A stretch of 64,000 nt of DNA from Pseudomonas sp. Z8(2022) (GCF_025837155.1 NZ_CP107549.1:1-64000); one strand, 5' to 3'; shown: positions 15,203 to 25,011, counted from the stretch's first letter. Translations and numbers: made by a program. Notes: generated by a model not told the origin, from the letters alone.

Positions 15203-15478
15203 TTATTTGGTCAAGAGTGGCCTGACCTCGGCTATAGGTAAGCCTTTTTCTTGTTGGGATCTTATTGCCCCCTTTGCTTTGAAATTTTCAATCAGCGTGT
15301 GGGCCTTTGAGGCATGTATGGCGAATGGGGCATTACGTGCCCACTCTTCAGGGGCTGAGCACTCATCCACGGTAACGATTGTTCTTGCCCCATAGCGCCG
15401 CTGCATGACCGGCTCTGCGTAGCTTGCAAGCTCTGCTGCTAGGGCATGGTCTAGCGTAAGCGTCCGCCCTGCACCCAC
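15203..15478 (-). pseudogene. C-terminal remnant of an unknown gene cut by IS66
   Basis: The minus-strand frame runs from inside the IS66 left end (GTG at 15478) to a stop at 15203. Only 15203-15455 lies outside the element, encoding a segment from about LDHALAAELASYAEPVM to PLLTK. The first eight or so residues are read from the IS inverted repeat. The composition looks protein-like (for example TVDECSAPEEWARNAPFAIH), so this is probably the C-terminal end of a gene whose 5' part was lost when the IS arrived. I do not recognise the family. Confidence 0.5.
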
Positions 15479-15500
15479 GGCCTGCCCTAGCCTCGAATAG

Positions 15501-15541
15501 CCACAATGGTGCCCACCATTTTTTAGTGGACACCATTGTGG
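15501..15541. repeat. Perfect 11-bp inverted repeat over the IS66 tnpA start
   Basis: CCACAATGGTG (15501-15511) pairs exactly with CACCATTGTGG (15531-15541). A third, inverted partial copy (CACCATT) sits at 15514-15520, so alternative hairpins can form. The tnpA GTG start (15526) lies in the loop. This could limit translation of the transposition genes or mark a repressor site. Confidence 0.7.
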
Positions 15542-15915
15542 ATACGCCCCCCTCTACTCCTCGCCGCAGTCGCCGCCCCAACTTTTCGGTGGAGTTCAAG
15601 CGTCGTGTCGTCGAGGCCACGCTATTGCCCGGCGCATCCGTCGCGTTGATCGCCCGAGAGCATGAGGTCAACGCCAACCTCGTCTTCAAATGGCGCCGTC
15701 ACTATCGGGAGGGGCAGCTGGGGCCAGTTGCCCACCAGGTTACTTTGTTGCCGGTCAACCTGAGCAAGGCGCCGACGCCCTCAGCGGAAGAGGCAATGCC
15801 ACTGCCGTCGAGTCCGGGCGGACTGGTTGTGGAGTGCGGTCGGGTCACCTTGCGCATTGAGGGCGTGCCCGACCCGCAAACCTTGCAACTGGTCTTGCAG
15901 CAGGTGTTGCGATGA
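15526..15915 (+). CDS. tnpA: IS66 accessory protein TnpA
   Basis: This 129-aa protein is the HTH-type first protein of IS66 elements (FSVEFKRRVVEATLLPGASV, then VFKWRRHYREGQL). TnpA is needed with TnpB for IS66 transposition and probably binds DNA. The start at 15526 is a GTG within an inverted repeat; its end overlaps tnpB by 4 bases (ATGA), indicating translational coupling. Confidence 0.9.
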   Translation: MDTIVDTPPSTPRRSRRPNFSVEFKRRVVEATLLPGASVALIAREHEVNANLVFKWRRHYREGQLGPVAHQVTLLPVNLSKAPTPSAEEAMPLPSSPGGLVVECGRVTLRIEGVPDPQTLQLVLQQVLR

Positions 15916-16256
15916 TTGCCCCGCCCATCGGGACTCGCATCTGGATCGTGGCTGGAGCCACCGACATGCGGCGGGGGTTCGATGGCCTGGCGGCCCTGGT
16001 GCAAACCCAACTTGAGGCGGATCCGTTCTCCGGCCAGATCTTCGTGTTTCGGGGACGGCGCGGTGACCGGATCAAATTGCTGTGGTGGGATGGCGATGGC
16101 TTGTGCCTGTTCTGCAAGCGGCTTGAGCAGGGGCGCTTCGTCTGGCCGCAAGCCACCAGCGGCAGCGTCTCCTTGACGACGGCACAACTCGCGATGCTGT
16201 TGGAGGGCATCGATTGGCGCCGACCGCTGCGCACCGCACCGGTACGAGCAGTCTGA
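15912..16256 (+). CDS. tnpB: IS66 accessory protein TnpB
   Basis: This 114-aa protein has the hallmark IS66 Orf2 (TnpB) sequence: GATDMRRGFDGLAALVQ near residue 16 and the block RGDRIKLLWWDGDGLCLFCK. It is required for transposition, but its biochemical role is unknown. It starts inside the tnpA stop (ATGA) and is followed by tnpC after 35 bp. It is unrelated to the RNA-guided TnpB nuclease of IS200/IS605. Confidence 0.93.
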   Translation: MIAPPIGTRIWIVAGATDMRRGFDGLAALVQTQLEADPFSGQIFVFRGRRGDRIKLLWWDGDGLCLFCKRLEQGRFVWPQATSGSVSLTTAQLAMLLEGIDWRRPLRTAPVRAV

Positions 16257-16291
16257 TGTTCAACGCTTGAGAACACCAGTAACATCGCGCC

Positions 16292-17800
16292 ATGACTTGC
16301 GCGACCGACTTCCTTCCTGACGACATCCAGGCCTTGAAAGCCTTGGTTACCGCCCAGCGCGGGGAAATCGAGCACCTGAAACTGATGATCGCCAAGCTGC
16401 GGCGCATGCAGTTCGGTCGGCGTTCCGAGCAACTCGATGGCATGCTCGACCAACTGCAACTGACGCTCGAAGAGTTGCAGGTCAGCCAGGCCGCATTGGC
16501 CTCGCCACCACCAGCCCAATCGCGCCCACGTACACCCGTACGCCGCAAGCCATTGCCCGAGCATTTGCCCCGTGAAATCCACGTCCATCGACCCGATGCG
16601 CAGTGCCCAGGCTGTGGCGGCGAACTTCGTCATCTGGGCGATGACGTGGCCGAAGTTCTGGAGTACGTGCCGGCGCGCTTCAAGGTGATTCGCCACGTGC
16701 GGCCCAAGTTGGCCTGCCGCTGCTGTGACGGGATCGTGCAGGTGCCGGCCCCGAGCCGACCGATTTCCCGGGGTCTTGCCGGGCCGGGATTGTTGGCCCA
16801 TGTGCTGGTGTCCAAATACGTGGATCATCTGCCGCTGTATCGGCAGTCCGAAATCTATGCGCGTGAGGGCGTGTCCCTAGAGCGCTCGACCATGGCCGAC
16901 TGGATCGGCGAAGCGAGCCGGCTCTTGCAGCCATTGGTCAGCCGGTTGCGACAGCACATCATGGCCGCCAACAAAGTCCACGCCGACGACACGCCGATCG
17001 CCGTGCTCGCCCCCGGCCAGGGTAAAACCAAGACCGGACGCTTGTGGACGTATGTGCGCGACGAGCGCCCCGCAGGTAGTAGCACGCCGCCGGCGGTCTG
17101 GTTTGCCTACTCGCCGGATCGCAAAGGCGAGCACCCCCGAGCCCATCTCCGGGGCTTCGCCGGGACGTTGCAAGCCGATGGCTATGCCGGTTTCGCGCAA
17201 CTCTATGCCTCGGGCACGATTCACGAGGCGGCATGCTGGGCACATGCTCGACGCAAGTTTTTCGACCTGCACAAGGCACTGGCCTCGCCGATTGCGGCTG
17301 AGGCCCTGCAACGGATTGGCGCGCTATACGCCATCGAGGCGGAAATTCGCGGACAGCCGCCCGATCAACGACGCGCAGTGCGGCAGCGGCGAGCCAGCCC
17401 GCTGCTGGCGCACATGCACATCTGGCTTAATCACACGCTGACGCAATTGCCGCCCAAATCGGCATTGAGCGGTGCGATCCACTATGCCCTCGCACGTTGG
17501 CAGGCGCTGACGCGCTACTGCGCGGATGGCCGCATTGAAATCGACAACAATGCCGCCGAACGGGCCCTGCGTGCAGTCGCCCTGGGTCGCAAGAATTTTC
17601 TGTTCGCCGGTTCCGACGCAGGCGGAGAAAGAGCGGCGGCGATCTACAGCCTGGTCGGTTCAGCCAAGCTCAACGCATTGAACCCACAGGCTTATTTGAC
17701 GCACGTGCTGGAGCGCATCGCCGACTACCCAATCAATCAGCTCGACGACTTGCTGCCCTGGAATATTGCTCTGCCTACCCTAGAACATGAGGCCGCTTGA
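16292..17800 (+). CDS. tnpC: IS66 transposase TnpC (DDE)
   Basis: This 502-aa catalytic transposase has an N-terminal coiled-coil leucine-zipper region (about 20-65), a zinc-finger domain (CPGCGGEL, with CRCC further on), the central DDE core (VHADDTPIAVL; LQADGYAGFAQL; acidic residue in the DNNAAERALR block) and a C-terminal IS66_C segment (IADYPINQLDDLLPWN). The length is normal and the frame is unbroken. Confidence 0.94.
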   Translation: MTCATDFLPDDIQALKALVTAQRGEIEHLKLMIAKLRRMQFGRRSEQLDGMLDQLQLTLEELQVSQAALASPPPAQSRPRTPVRRKPLPEHLPREIHVHRPDAQCPGCGGELRHLGDDVAEVLEYVPARFKVIRHVRPKLACRCCDGIVQVPAPSRPISRGLAGPGLLAHVLVSKYVDHLPLYRQSEIYAREGVSLERSTMADWIGEASRLLQPLVSRLRQHIMAANKVHADDTPIAVLAPGQGKTKTGRLWTYVRDERPAGSSTPPAVWFAYSPDRKGEHPRAHLRGFAGTLQADGYAGFAQLYASGTIHEAACWAHARRKFFDLHKALASPIAAEALQRIGALYAIEAEIRGQPPDQRRAVRQRRASPLLAHMHIWLNHTLTQLPPKSALSGAIHYALARWQALTRYCADGRIEIDNNAAERALRAVALGRKNFLFAGSDAGGERAAAIYSLVGSAKLNALNPQAYLTHVLERIADYPINQLDDLLPWNIALPTLEHEAA

Positions 17801-17803
17801 CCC

Positions 17804-18382
17804 ATGCCCAACGTCACCCGTTTGCCCAAGCCGGCGAACGACCGTCTCCTGCAACTGCACATCGAACTGACGTGGATAAAACCCGCCATCTGGCGCCGGG
17901 TCGCCGTGCCCGAGCGCATCACCCTGAGCAAACTGCACCAGGTTATTCAGGCGGTGATGGGCTGGAGTGACACCCATCTTCATGAGTTTGAAATCGCTGG
18001 CGAAAGCTACGGTATTCCCGATCCCGACTGGGGCCCTCCGGTCGTTTCGGAACAGCGCAAGACGCTGACAAAGGTGCTGTATGGGTCGAAGGCGTTTCGT
18101 TACGTCTATGACTTTGGCGACAACTGGGAGCACCGGATCAAGATCGAGCGGCTGTTGCCGGCCATTGCGTGCCCGCATGTGCTGTATTGCATCGACGGCG
18201 CCAATGCCAGCCCGCCGGAGGATGTCGGCGGTGCACCGGGTTACGCGGATTTTCTGGACGCGCTTGCCGACCCCGAACATCCCGAATACTTGGACATGCT
18301 CGACTGGTACGGCGATACCTTCGATCCCACGGCATTTGACCGCGACGACATCAATCAGCGTCTGAAGCGGATTAAAGTCTGA
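17804..18382 (+). CDS. Plasmid pRiA4b ORF-3-like passenger protein
   Basis: This 192-aa protein belongs to the pRiA4b ORF-3-like family, with the signature LHIELTWIKPAIWRRVAVP and the later YVYDFGDNWEHRIKIE block. Members often ride on IS66 elements as a fourth gene. The molecular function is unknown. It starts 4 bp after tnpC and ends 30 bp before the right IS end, so it belongs to the element rather than to the island cargo. Confidence 0.9.
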   Translation: MPNVTRLPKPANDRLLQLHIELTWIKPAIWRRVAVPERITLSKLHQVIQAVMGWSDTHLHEFEIAGESYGIPDPDWGPPVVSEQRKTLTKVLYGSKAFRYVYDFGDNWEHRIKIERLLPAIACPHVLYCIDGANASPPEDVGGAPGYADFLDALADPEHPEYLDMLDWYGDTFDPTAFDRDDINQRLKRIKV

Positions 18383-18412
18383 GGGTCAAGACGGTAGAGA
18401 GCGGACGCTTAC

Positions 18413-18851
18413 CGCCAAAGATGCGTACGTCTGATCCCACGGGTTGATGACCGGCAGATCTAGAAAGGCATCAGAGCGTTTCTTGGGTGGGGTAGTTGTT
18501 TGGCTCACTGGGTTGGCTCCGGCTATTGATCAAGCCACCAATCTGCCTTGAGTACCCAGAGTTAAAGGACTCCAAAAGGGGAAGGGGCGGGCCAAAAGGC
18601 TCGGCGTGACCCCCGCTAGGTCAGCAGCTTCCCTGTTAGCAGAGCGTGTACGGCATGTTCTGGCAAACTGCCAGTACCCCTCTTTACCCTGTTCACCCAG
18701 AGCGCTACTGTGATTCAACGCAGCCATAGATTGCCGCATGACCAGGATGACTTCAGCACGCGTAGCAGGCGTCAGGTGCTACCGGAGCTCCTCCATCCCA
18801 GCTGTTTGATCGACAAGCTCGGCCTGCATTTGCCTCTACGTTTCTCCATGG
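18413..18851. other. Gap between IS66 and the DUF4011 helicase
   Basis: No convincing gene, terminator or promoter is seen in these 439 bases. Base composition is less GC-rich than the core genome. It presumably holds the promoter of the large helicase gene, but I cannot place it. It may also contain scars of the deletion next to the IS66 right end. Confidence 0.4.
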
Positions 18852-21800
18852 ATGAATTACATGACGCTGCAATCTCCAGCCAGCCGGCCTCTGACAGTCA
18901 ACGAAAGGAATCTCGTACGGGACTGGATATTGGAACTGGTGCCAGGAGACGGCACCGCAGTAGGCAATAAGACCTTAAGACAGAGGCTTGAACAGAAAGC
19001 AGAGCTTCATGACTTCGGCGTTACCGACGAGGAATATTGGTCAATTCGAGAGGAACTGATCGCACAGGGCAAACTACAGAAAGGCAGTGGTCGAGGTGGT
19101 TCTGTGTTTCGCTTCGACAGTAGCTGGAAACCGACCACCCAACAGATTGCCGATGATCCGTCCAGCTGGGAGGACTTGGATGAGCCGGCCAGCGATAGCC
19201 CGGAAAGCTTGGAAAAACTGCGCAGCCGTCTCCTAGACCTCAGCGCGAGAAATAGGCTGCTGAATTTCTCACACGCTCGCTCAAAGCGTTTTGCTCGAAT
19301 AGTCGACGAGCTTCCCAACCATCTATTTGAGTCGCTAACGGCCGAGCAGACGATGCGTTTCGCGCCGGTTCCTGAGCCGACTGAACGCCAGTTGATCGAG
19401 CATGGCTATCTCAGGTACGACGAGCAAACAGGTAGCGTCAGTGAGTTGAAGAAGCCGCCAACGGCGGAAACTTGGGCGCAAATCCTTGGTATAGAAACCA
19501 GCTACGAGCTACCAATAAGATCGGAATCGTTTAGCGACAAACACGCTGACGACGCTATTCAAACTCTGTACTACCCAAGCGAGCTGGAGTCCCGCCTGCA
19601 AATATTGCATGCGCAGTCCCGCCTTTCGCTCGATGAAACCGGTGCCAACATCCTCTACCTAGCACTCGGATTTCTGGAATGGGACGAGTCGGTAGCCGGT
19701 AAGAACAGCGCGCGCCTTGCCCCTCTCATGCTGCTTCCCGTCCGCTTGGAAAAAGGGAAGCTCAATCCCAAAACAGCAACCTTCGACTATGAGGTTCTAT
19801 ATACCGGCGAAGACATTCTCACCAACCTCTCGCTTCGAGAGAAACTACGCCGTGACTTCGGGATTGCACTGCCGCGCATAACTGAAGGCCTGATGCCTGA
19901 AGAGTACTTCGCTCGTGTCGGGGAAACTGTCCTCGAAGTGAAGCCTGACTGGAAGTTGCATCGCTTCGCCTCCGTGGGCTTGTTCGAGTTCGGCAAGCTG
20001 ATGATGTATCTGGATCTAGAGCCCGGAAAAAACAAAGCGATACTCCAGAACAGTCTGGTGCAGAGGTTGATTGGTCTGGCAGACAGCGAGCGTCCGGAAT
20101 CTGCTGTCAACGGATTCAGCAGCGAGCACGCCATCGACGAGCTCCAAGATGTACACCAGAACTATCCACTGATTGATGACGCGGACAGCTCACAACACAG
20201 TGCACTAGTCGATGTAATGCGTGGCGAAGACCTGGTGATCGAGGGGCCACCTGGTACCGGCAAATCACAGACCATCACCAACATGATCTCCGCGGCCATG
20301 GCACAGGGCAAAAAAGTGCTCTTCGTGGCAGAGAAACGCGCAGCGTTGGAGGTTGTTAAAAGCCGTCTCACGCGCGCCGGGCTGGGAGAGTTCTGTCTGG
20401 AGCTACACAGCCACAAAAGTCAGAAGAGCGCGGTGGCCGCGAGCATTGGGCAGCGTATCAGTAACCGAGGAAGCTACCGCCAGCCCGGTCAGCTGAGCGA
20501 TTTGATCAACAACTACGAGCGGCTGAAGCAGCAACTCAACGATCATGTTCGCCAGCTGCACACTCTCCATGCCAATACTGGTCTGACCGCTCACCAGATC
20601 CTAATGCAAGCTACACGCTTGCGTGAGAGCCTTGCTATCCGTCCTGCCGATTTCCATCCTTCCAGTCCAACCAACCTGGATAAGCACCAAGTTCATGAGC
20701 AGGCAGGTTACTTTGCTCACATCTACGCAAAAACGGCTGAGGAGGCAGGTCAGAGCGGCCAGCTTGAAACTCATCCGTGGTTTGGCTGCACCAAGACGCA
20801 AATCAGTGGGCTAGAACGATCCGAGCTCCTACTCCAACTGAAAAGCGCCATAACAGCACTCGATGAGTTAGGCGCGGTGCGTACCAAGGCGTCGGCTAGC
20901 CTTAAAGTAGCTGAGATTGCCACTCTATCCCCCATAGCCACCCAGCAGTTGGCAAGTGCACTCATGGCCATGCCAATGCCCAAAGGTGACGAGGATTGGG
21001 ACTTAATCAGCCGACTGGATGCCTCAAGCTGTGAAGCGCTTCAAGACTGGCTAGAGGGCATGGATCAGTTGATGGAGCAGCAAGTCACCCTGAACCAGGC
21101 CCTGCACTCCAACGTTATTGGCTCTCCTACCGCGCTCGAAACGATCAAGAAATCCTGCGCCCAAATACGGCAGCACAACGACAGTAGCGGCCTTAAACTG
21201 GATGACCTCTTGGAGTTGATCCAAGAAGCCCAAGAGCTCATTGATGAAGCGCCTAGAGCTCAGCTACTGATTAAAACCATAGGAAAAGCACCAGCCGCGC
21301 AGTCGCTCAAAACTGATAAGCAAGGTATAGAGCAGTTGCACCTGCTGCTTGAACTGGTGCTGGAGATGCCTATTGTCCTTGCTGAATGGCGTCACAAACG
21401 CTTCGAAGATGCCTCGCTGGACAGAGTACTACCCGAGCTCAGTGAGCTGATAGCAGACATCAAACAGCTCGAAACGAGATCCGCCAGCGTTTTCACCCTC
21501 GACCGCCTATCTAACCATACACGGCTTGAAGATCTTCAACGTGTGCTCGAGGACAGTTCACTATTCCGCTGGTTCAAAAGCGGCTGGCGAGCAGCCAAGG
21601 CTGAGGTTTTAGCCATGGTACGCCCAGGCATCAAACTAAAGGCGGCTCTTAAGGCTCTGCCAGACGGCATAGCCTACAAGCGTCAGCATAACCGCCTGGC
21701 AACTGAACCTACCTTCCGTGAGGTGCTCGGCGATCACTTCAGAGATGAGCGAACCAAAACCGCTGAACTTATTGCTTTGCGCAATTGGTACCGCATGCTG

Positions 21801-24590
21801 CGGGATAGATGTGGACGTGGCTTCGGTGGCAACGTTTGGATTGCAGAATATCTGCTCACAGAAAGTACCCAGGTTCTAGAGCATTTGTTGGGTGAGGCCA
21901 GTGAACTGAAAGAGTACCTTTCGGACGTCCTATCCCATCGCAATGAGCTTGAAGACATACTTGCCCTAGATGGCCATCAACTCAAATCAGAAGATTTACT
22001 GGCCCCATCTGGCTTGTACATGCGGCTCATCACGGAGTTGGGCGGAGCACTCAACGCACTTTTGCCTCTGATCAACGAGCAGGCCCCGACTACCGGCCGC
22101 GTACTAGCACTCGCTCAAGCGGTCGAGAACTGGCAGGAACGCGCCGCTGCCCTAGAGAACAATGCCGAACTGATCGCGTGTTTGGCGGGAGAAGAGCTGC
22201 CCCGCTTCGATAACCTAGTCGAGGCACGTGGTCGCCTGATCGCCTGGCGTCACACCGTATCCTTCGTCCGACCGATTATGGGCCTGCCAATCCGCCACGT
22301 GCTCGTGCCTCAACTCGCAGCCTGCACTACCAAGCAGGCCGAACAGCTGGTTAGTGACTGGAACACCCTAGGCCAGCAGCTGGTAGAGGCTCTGCGGGCG
22401 TGGGAGCAATCCTTAGCGGGATTTATCAACAAAGCCGAAGTAGAGCCGGCACATTGGTGGAAACGTGTCGATCAGGACGATCTTACGGCTCTCAAGCAGC
22501 GTATGGAGTGGGCGGCACAAAACGAAGAGCTGCTTGAGCACTGGTTGGAATACCGCCGCCTACGCAAGCGACTTGCGGACTTGGGTTTTGAGGCGGTGGT
22601 ATTCGCCGTCGAGAACCAAACCCTCCCGGCAGAGAGAGCTAAAGATGCCTGCCTGCTGGGGCTGGTGGATCTCTGGGCTAAACAGATACTTGAAAACAAC
22701 CCGGCTCTTGGGCAGTTCTCAGGTAAGGATCAGGAGGCCATCCGCGCCCGCTTTGCCGAGATAGACCGCCAGCTCACCAAGCTTCAACGCGAGCAGTTGG
22801 CGGCGAAGATCGATCAACACAAGGTTCCGGAAGGCAATAACTCTGGCCGAGTGAAAGATCGCACTCAGCTCGCCCTGCTCAAACACGAGGCTGGCAAAAA
22901 GACTCGCCACGAATCCATACGGTCGCTAATGCTACGCGCCGCCGAAGCCCTGCAAGGGTTAAAACCCTGCTTCATGATGTCGCCCATGGCCGTTGCTCAG
23001 TACCTACCGCCTGACAAGGTGCATTTCGACATTATCGTCATGGACGAAGCCTCGCAGATGCGCCCGGAAGAAGCCTTGGGCGCCATCTCTCGCGGTAGCC
23101 AGCTGGTTGTAGTTGGCGACCCCAAACAGTTGCCGCCTACCAGTTTCTTCTCCCGCCAAGGCGGTGATGATGACGAAGAAAGTGAAGAACTCTCTCTGGC
23201 ACAGGATTCGGAAAGTATCCTCGAAGCAGCCATGCCTCTGTTCAAGCTGCGCCGCTTGCGCTGGCACTACCGTTCGCGCCACGAAAGCCTGATCGCCTTC
23301 TCCAACAAAGCCTTCTACGACGGCAACCTGGTGGTTTATCCATCACCTCATCGCGAATCGAACGAATTCGGCGTGAAGTTTGTGCGTGTGGCTCGCGGCC
23401 GCTTCGTCGAACAACGAAATGTTGAAGAAGCCGATATCGTTGCCAAGGCCATCAAACACCATTTGTTGCACCGCCCTGAAGAATCGCTCGGCGTCGTCGC
23501 CATGAACGTGAAGCAAGCCGAACAGATCGACCGAGCCCTGGAGCAACTTGCCAAACAGAATCCTGCTCTCCAAGAAGCGATCAGCCGCAACGAGGAAAGC
23601 GACGAGCCGCTGTTCATCAAGAACCTGGAAAACGTTCAGGGGGACGAGCGCGACGTTATTTATATCTCCACCACCTACGGCCCGATGGAGATCGGCGGCA
23701 ACGTGCCCCAGCGCTTTGGCCCCATCAACGGAGCGGATGGTTGGCGCCGTCTCAATGTTCTGTATACCCGCTCCAAGAAGCGCATGCAGGTATTCGCCTC
23801 TTTCACCGCTAGTGACGTGCTTGTAACCGCTAGCTCCAGCCGTGGCGTGCTTGCCCTCCGTGACTTTCTGCAATACGCCGAATCGGGCCAAATACCGCAT
23901 ATCCGTGAAACAGGCAGAGCCTCAGACAGCGACTTCGAAGTTGCCGTCATCGAAGCGCTGGAGCTCCACGGCTATCAGTGCGAGCCGCAGGTGGGGGTTG
24001 CCGGCTTCTTTATCGACCTCGCAGTGCGCGATCCTGGCCAACCTGGTCGCTACCTAATGGGCATCGAGTGCGATGGGGCGGCTTACCATTCGGCCAAGTC
24101 GGCCCGTGACCGTGATCGTTTGCGTCAGAGTGTGCTGGAACAGCTCGGCTGGCGTATTCGTCGTATCTGGTCGGTAGACTGGTTCCGCAACGCCAAGCTG
24201 CAACTCGAACCTATCCTTCAAGAACTTGCTACATTGCGTACCGAGCCGGCCTTGGAGGCAGAGCCAGAACAACAGGCCGAAGAACAGATCATCCAGCAGG
24301 TCGCCGAGGAGCAAAGCCAGCACGCTGAGAAAATTTCCCAGGACGGCGGCACCACCCTGCGGGAGAAGCTGCTCTATCTGGATCAGGAAATCATCCGGCC
24401 TGCTCTTCCCGATACCCCGGACAATCGCCGCCTGTTGCGACCTGCCATGCTGGAAGCATTGTTGGAGTTCAAGCCGGCCGACCGCAGCGAGTTCCAACAG
24501 CTGCTACCGGGCTACCTGCGTGAGGGTACCGATCCTGCCGAGGGACGTTTCATCGATGACATGCTCTCCTTGATCAACGATTACGCCTAG
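18852..24590 (+). CDS. DUF4011 / SF1 helicase / Vsr-like nuclease defence protein
   Basis: This very large protein (1,912 aa) has, in order: a winged-helix-like N-terminus (about 14-90); DUF4011 (about 115-430, with LRSRLLDLSARNRLLNF); an SF1 Upf1-like helicase with Walker A EGPPGTGKSQ near 464, a long helical insertion, DEAS near 1398 and GDPKQLPPTSFF near 1420; a Vsr/MTES_1575-type endonuclease (about 1690-1780) with FIDLAV and MGIECDGAAYH; and a C-terminal DUF3320-like segment (about 1835-1912). Single-gene helicase-Vsr proteins of this kind have been reported as anti-phage (I recall the hhe type, but have not verified it). All motifs look intact, unlike the neighbouring DUF1156 gene. No clear ribosome-binding site is seen; the ATG at 18861 is an alternative start. 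Confidence 0.88.
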   Translation: MNYMTLQSPASRPLTVNERNLVRDWILELVPGDGTAVGNKTLRQRLEQKAELHDFGVTDEEYWSIREELIAQGKLQKGSGRGGSVFRFDSSWKPTTQQIADDPSSWEDLDEPASDSPESLEKLRSRLLDLSARNRLLNFSHARSKRFARIVDELPNHLFESLTAEQTMRFAPVPEPTERQLIEHGYLRYDEQTGSVSELKKPPTAETWAQILGIETSYELPIRSESFSDKHADDAIQTLYYPSELESRLQILHAQSRLSLDETGANILYLALGFLEWDESVAGKNSARLAPLMLLPVRLEKGKLNPKTATFDYEVLYTGEDILTNLSLREKLRRDFGIALPRITEGLMPEEYFARVGETVLEVKPDWKLHRFASVGLFEFGKLMMYLDLEPGKNKAILQNSLVQRLIGLADSERPESAVNGFSSEHAIDELQDVHQNYPLIDDADSSQHSALVDVMRGEDLVIEGPPGTGKSQTITNMISAAMAQGKKVLFVAEKRAALEVVKSRLTRAGLGEFCLELHSHKSQKSAVAASIGQRISNRGSYRQPGQLSDLINNYERLKQQLNDHVRQLHTLHANTGLTAHQILMQATRLRESLAIRPADFHPSSPTNLDKHQVHEQAGYFAHIYAKTAEEAGQSGQLETHPWFGCTKTQISGLERSELLLQLKSAITALDELGAVRTKASASLKVAEIATLSPIATQQLASALMAMPMPKGDEDWDLISRLDASSCEALQDWLEGMDQLMEQQVTLNQALHSNVIGSPTALETIKKSCAQIRQHNDSSGLKLDDLLELIQEAQELIDEAPRAQLLIKTIGKAPAAQSLKTDKQGIEQLHLLLELVLEMPIVLAEWRHKRFEDASLDRVLPELSELIADIKQLETRSASVFTLDRLSNHTRLEDLQRVLEDSSLFRWFKSGWRAAKAEVLAMVRPGIKLKAALKALPDGIAYKRQHNRLATEPTFREVLGDHFRDERTKTAELIALRNWYRMLRDRCGRGFGGNVWIAEYLLTESTQVLEHLLGEASELKEYLSDVLSHRNELEDILALDGHQLKSEDLLAPSGLYMRLITELGGALNALLPLINEQAPTTGRVLALAQAVENWQERAAALENNAELIACLAGEELPRFDNLVEARGRLIAWRHTVSFVRPIMGLPIRHVLVPQLAACTTKQAEQLVSDWNTLGQQLVEALRAWEQSLAGFINKAEVEPAHWWKRVDQDDLTALKQRMEWAAQNEELLEHWLEYRRLRKRLADLGFEAVVFAVENQTLPAERAKDACLLGLVDLWAKQILENNPALGQFSGKDQEAIRARFAEIDRQLTKLQREQLAAKIDQHKVPEGNNSGRVKDRTQLALLKHEAGKKTRHESIRSLMLRAAEALQGLKPCFMMSPMAVAQYLPPDKVHFDIIVMDEASQMRPEEALGAISRGSQLVVVGDPKQLPPTSFFSRQGGDDDEESEELSLAQDSESILEAAMPLFKLRRLRWHYRSRHESLIAFSNKAFYDGNLVVYPSPHRESNEFGVKFVRVARGRFVEQRNVEEADIVAKAIKHHLLHRPEESLGVVAMNVKQAEQIDRALEQLAKQNPALQEAISRNEESDEPLFIKNLENVQGDERDVIYISTTYGPMEIGGNVPQRFGPINGADGWRRLNVLYTRSKKRMQVFASFTASDVLVTASSSRGVLALRDFLQYAESGQIPHIRETGRASDSDFEVAVIEALELHGYQCEPQVGVAGFFIDLAVRDPGQPGRYLMGIECDGAAYHSAKSARDRDRLRQSVLEQLGWRIRRIWSVDWFRNAKLQLEPILQELATLRTEPALEAEPEQQAEEQIIQQVAEEQSQHAEKISQDGGTTLREKLLYLDQEIIRPALPDTPDNRRLLRPAMLEALLEFKPADRSEFQQLLPGYLREGTDPAEGRFIDDMLSLINDYA

Positions 24591-24952
24591 GCAGACCACG
24601 TTAGTGCACGGCGTGGAGAACCCGGCTGGTAATACCAATAAGGACGTAAAGGGTGGTCTGTTGGCCCTACGTACCTGATGGGGCATGTCCGGATGCTATC
24701 TGGTCATTTTGCGCGAGAGCTCTTCATCCGGATCAGCCGCTCGTAGCCCCTACAGGAAGGCAGCCAGGGCATCGGAATCCTTCAATTCGAGGCCCTTGCA
24801 AAGGTGAATTTGCTTACTGCCAGATGCGAATTTTGGGGTTTCCATCAGCCTGCCTTCTGCCCTACTCTGAACCGTATTGGCAGGTTGCCAATCCTGGGTG
24901 AACGGCACCCTCTACCCGGCTTGTGTGTGCTCTCAGCAGGCTATGCGGGAAA
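24591..24952. other. Non-coding stretch before the right element end
   Basis: No convincing gene is seen. The segment CAGACCAC (24593-24600) recurs inverted as GTGGTCTG about 50 bases further on, which could form a loose stem after the helicase stop. Otherwise nothing is recognised. Confidence 0.4.
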
Positions 24953-25011
24953 TGACATTTATTGCGGTCATTCCGGCGGAAAATGTCACTTTATGCGGCG
25001 CAAACGTGACA
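24953..25011 (-). repeat. Right terminal inverted repeat of the accessory element
   Basis: Read on the minus strand from 25011, the end is TGTCACGTTTGCGC (to 24998), then sub-repeats around CGCATAAAGTGACATTTT and CGCAATAAATGTCATTTC. These parallel the left end at 6302-6336 in inverted orientation. Just outside lies ATAATTCTGCCC, then about 90 bases to a strong terminator that probably belonged to gyrB. Confidence 0.72.

Larger units (their letters stand above)
15456..18412 (+). mobile_element. IS66-family insertion sequence with passenger gene
   Basis: The ends GTAAGCGTCCGC (15456-15467) and its perfect inverse (18401-18412) match the GTAAGCG-type ends of IS66 elements. Inside are tnpA, tnpB and tnpC in order plus a pRiA4b ORF-3-like passenger, 2,957 bp in all. 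The 8-bp flanks (GGTCTAGC and CGCCAAAG) are not duplicated, as IS66 insertion would leave, which points to later recombination or deletion at this IS. All genes look intact. Confidence 0.92.

Noticed and set aside
15912..16256. TnpB as an RNA-guided nuclease
   Set aside because: This is the small IS66 TnpB (Orf2), unrelated to IS200/IS605 TnpB; it has no RuvC motifs and no omega-RNA.
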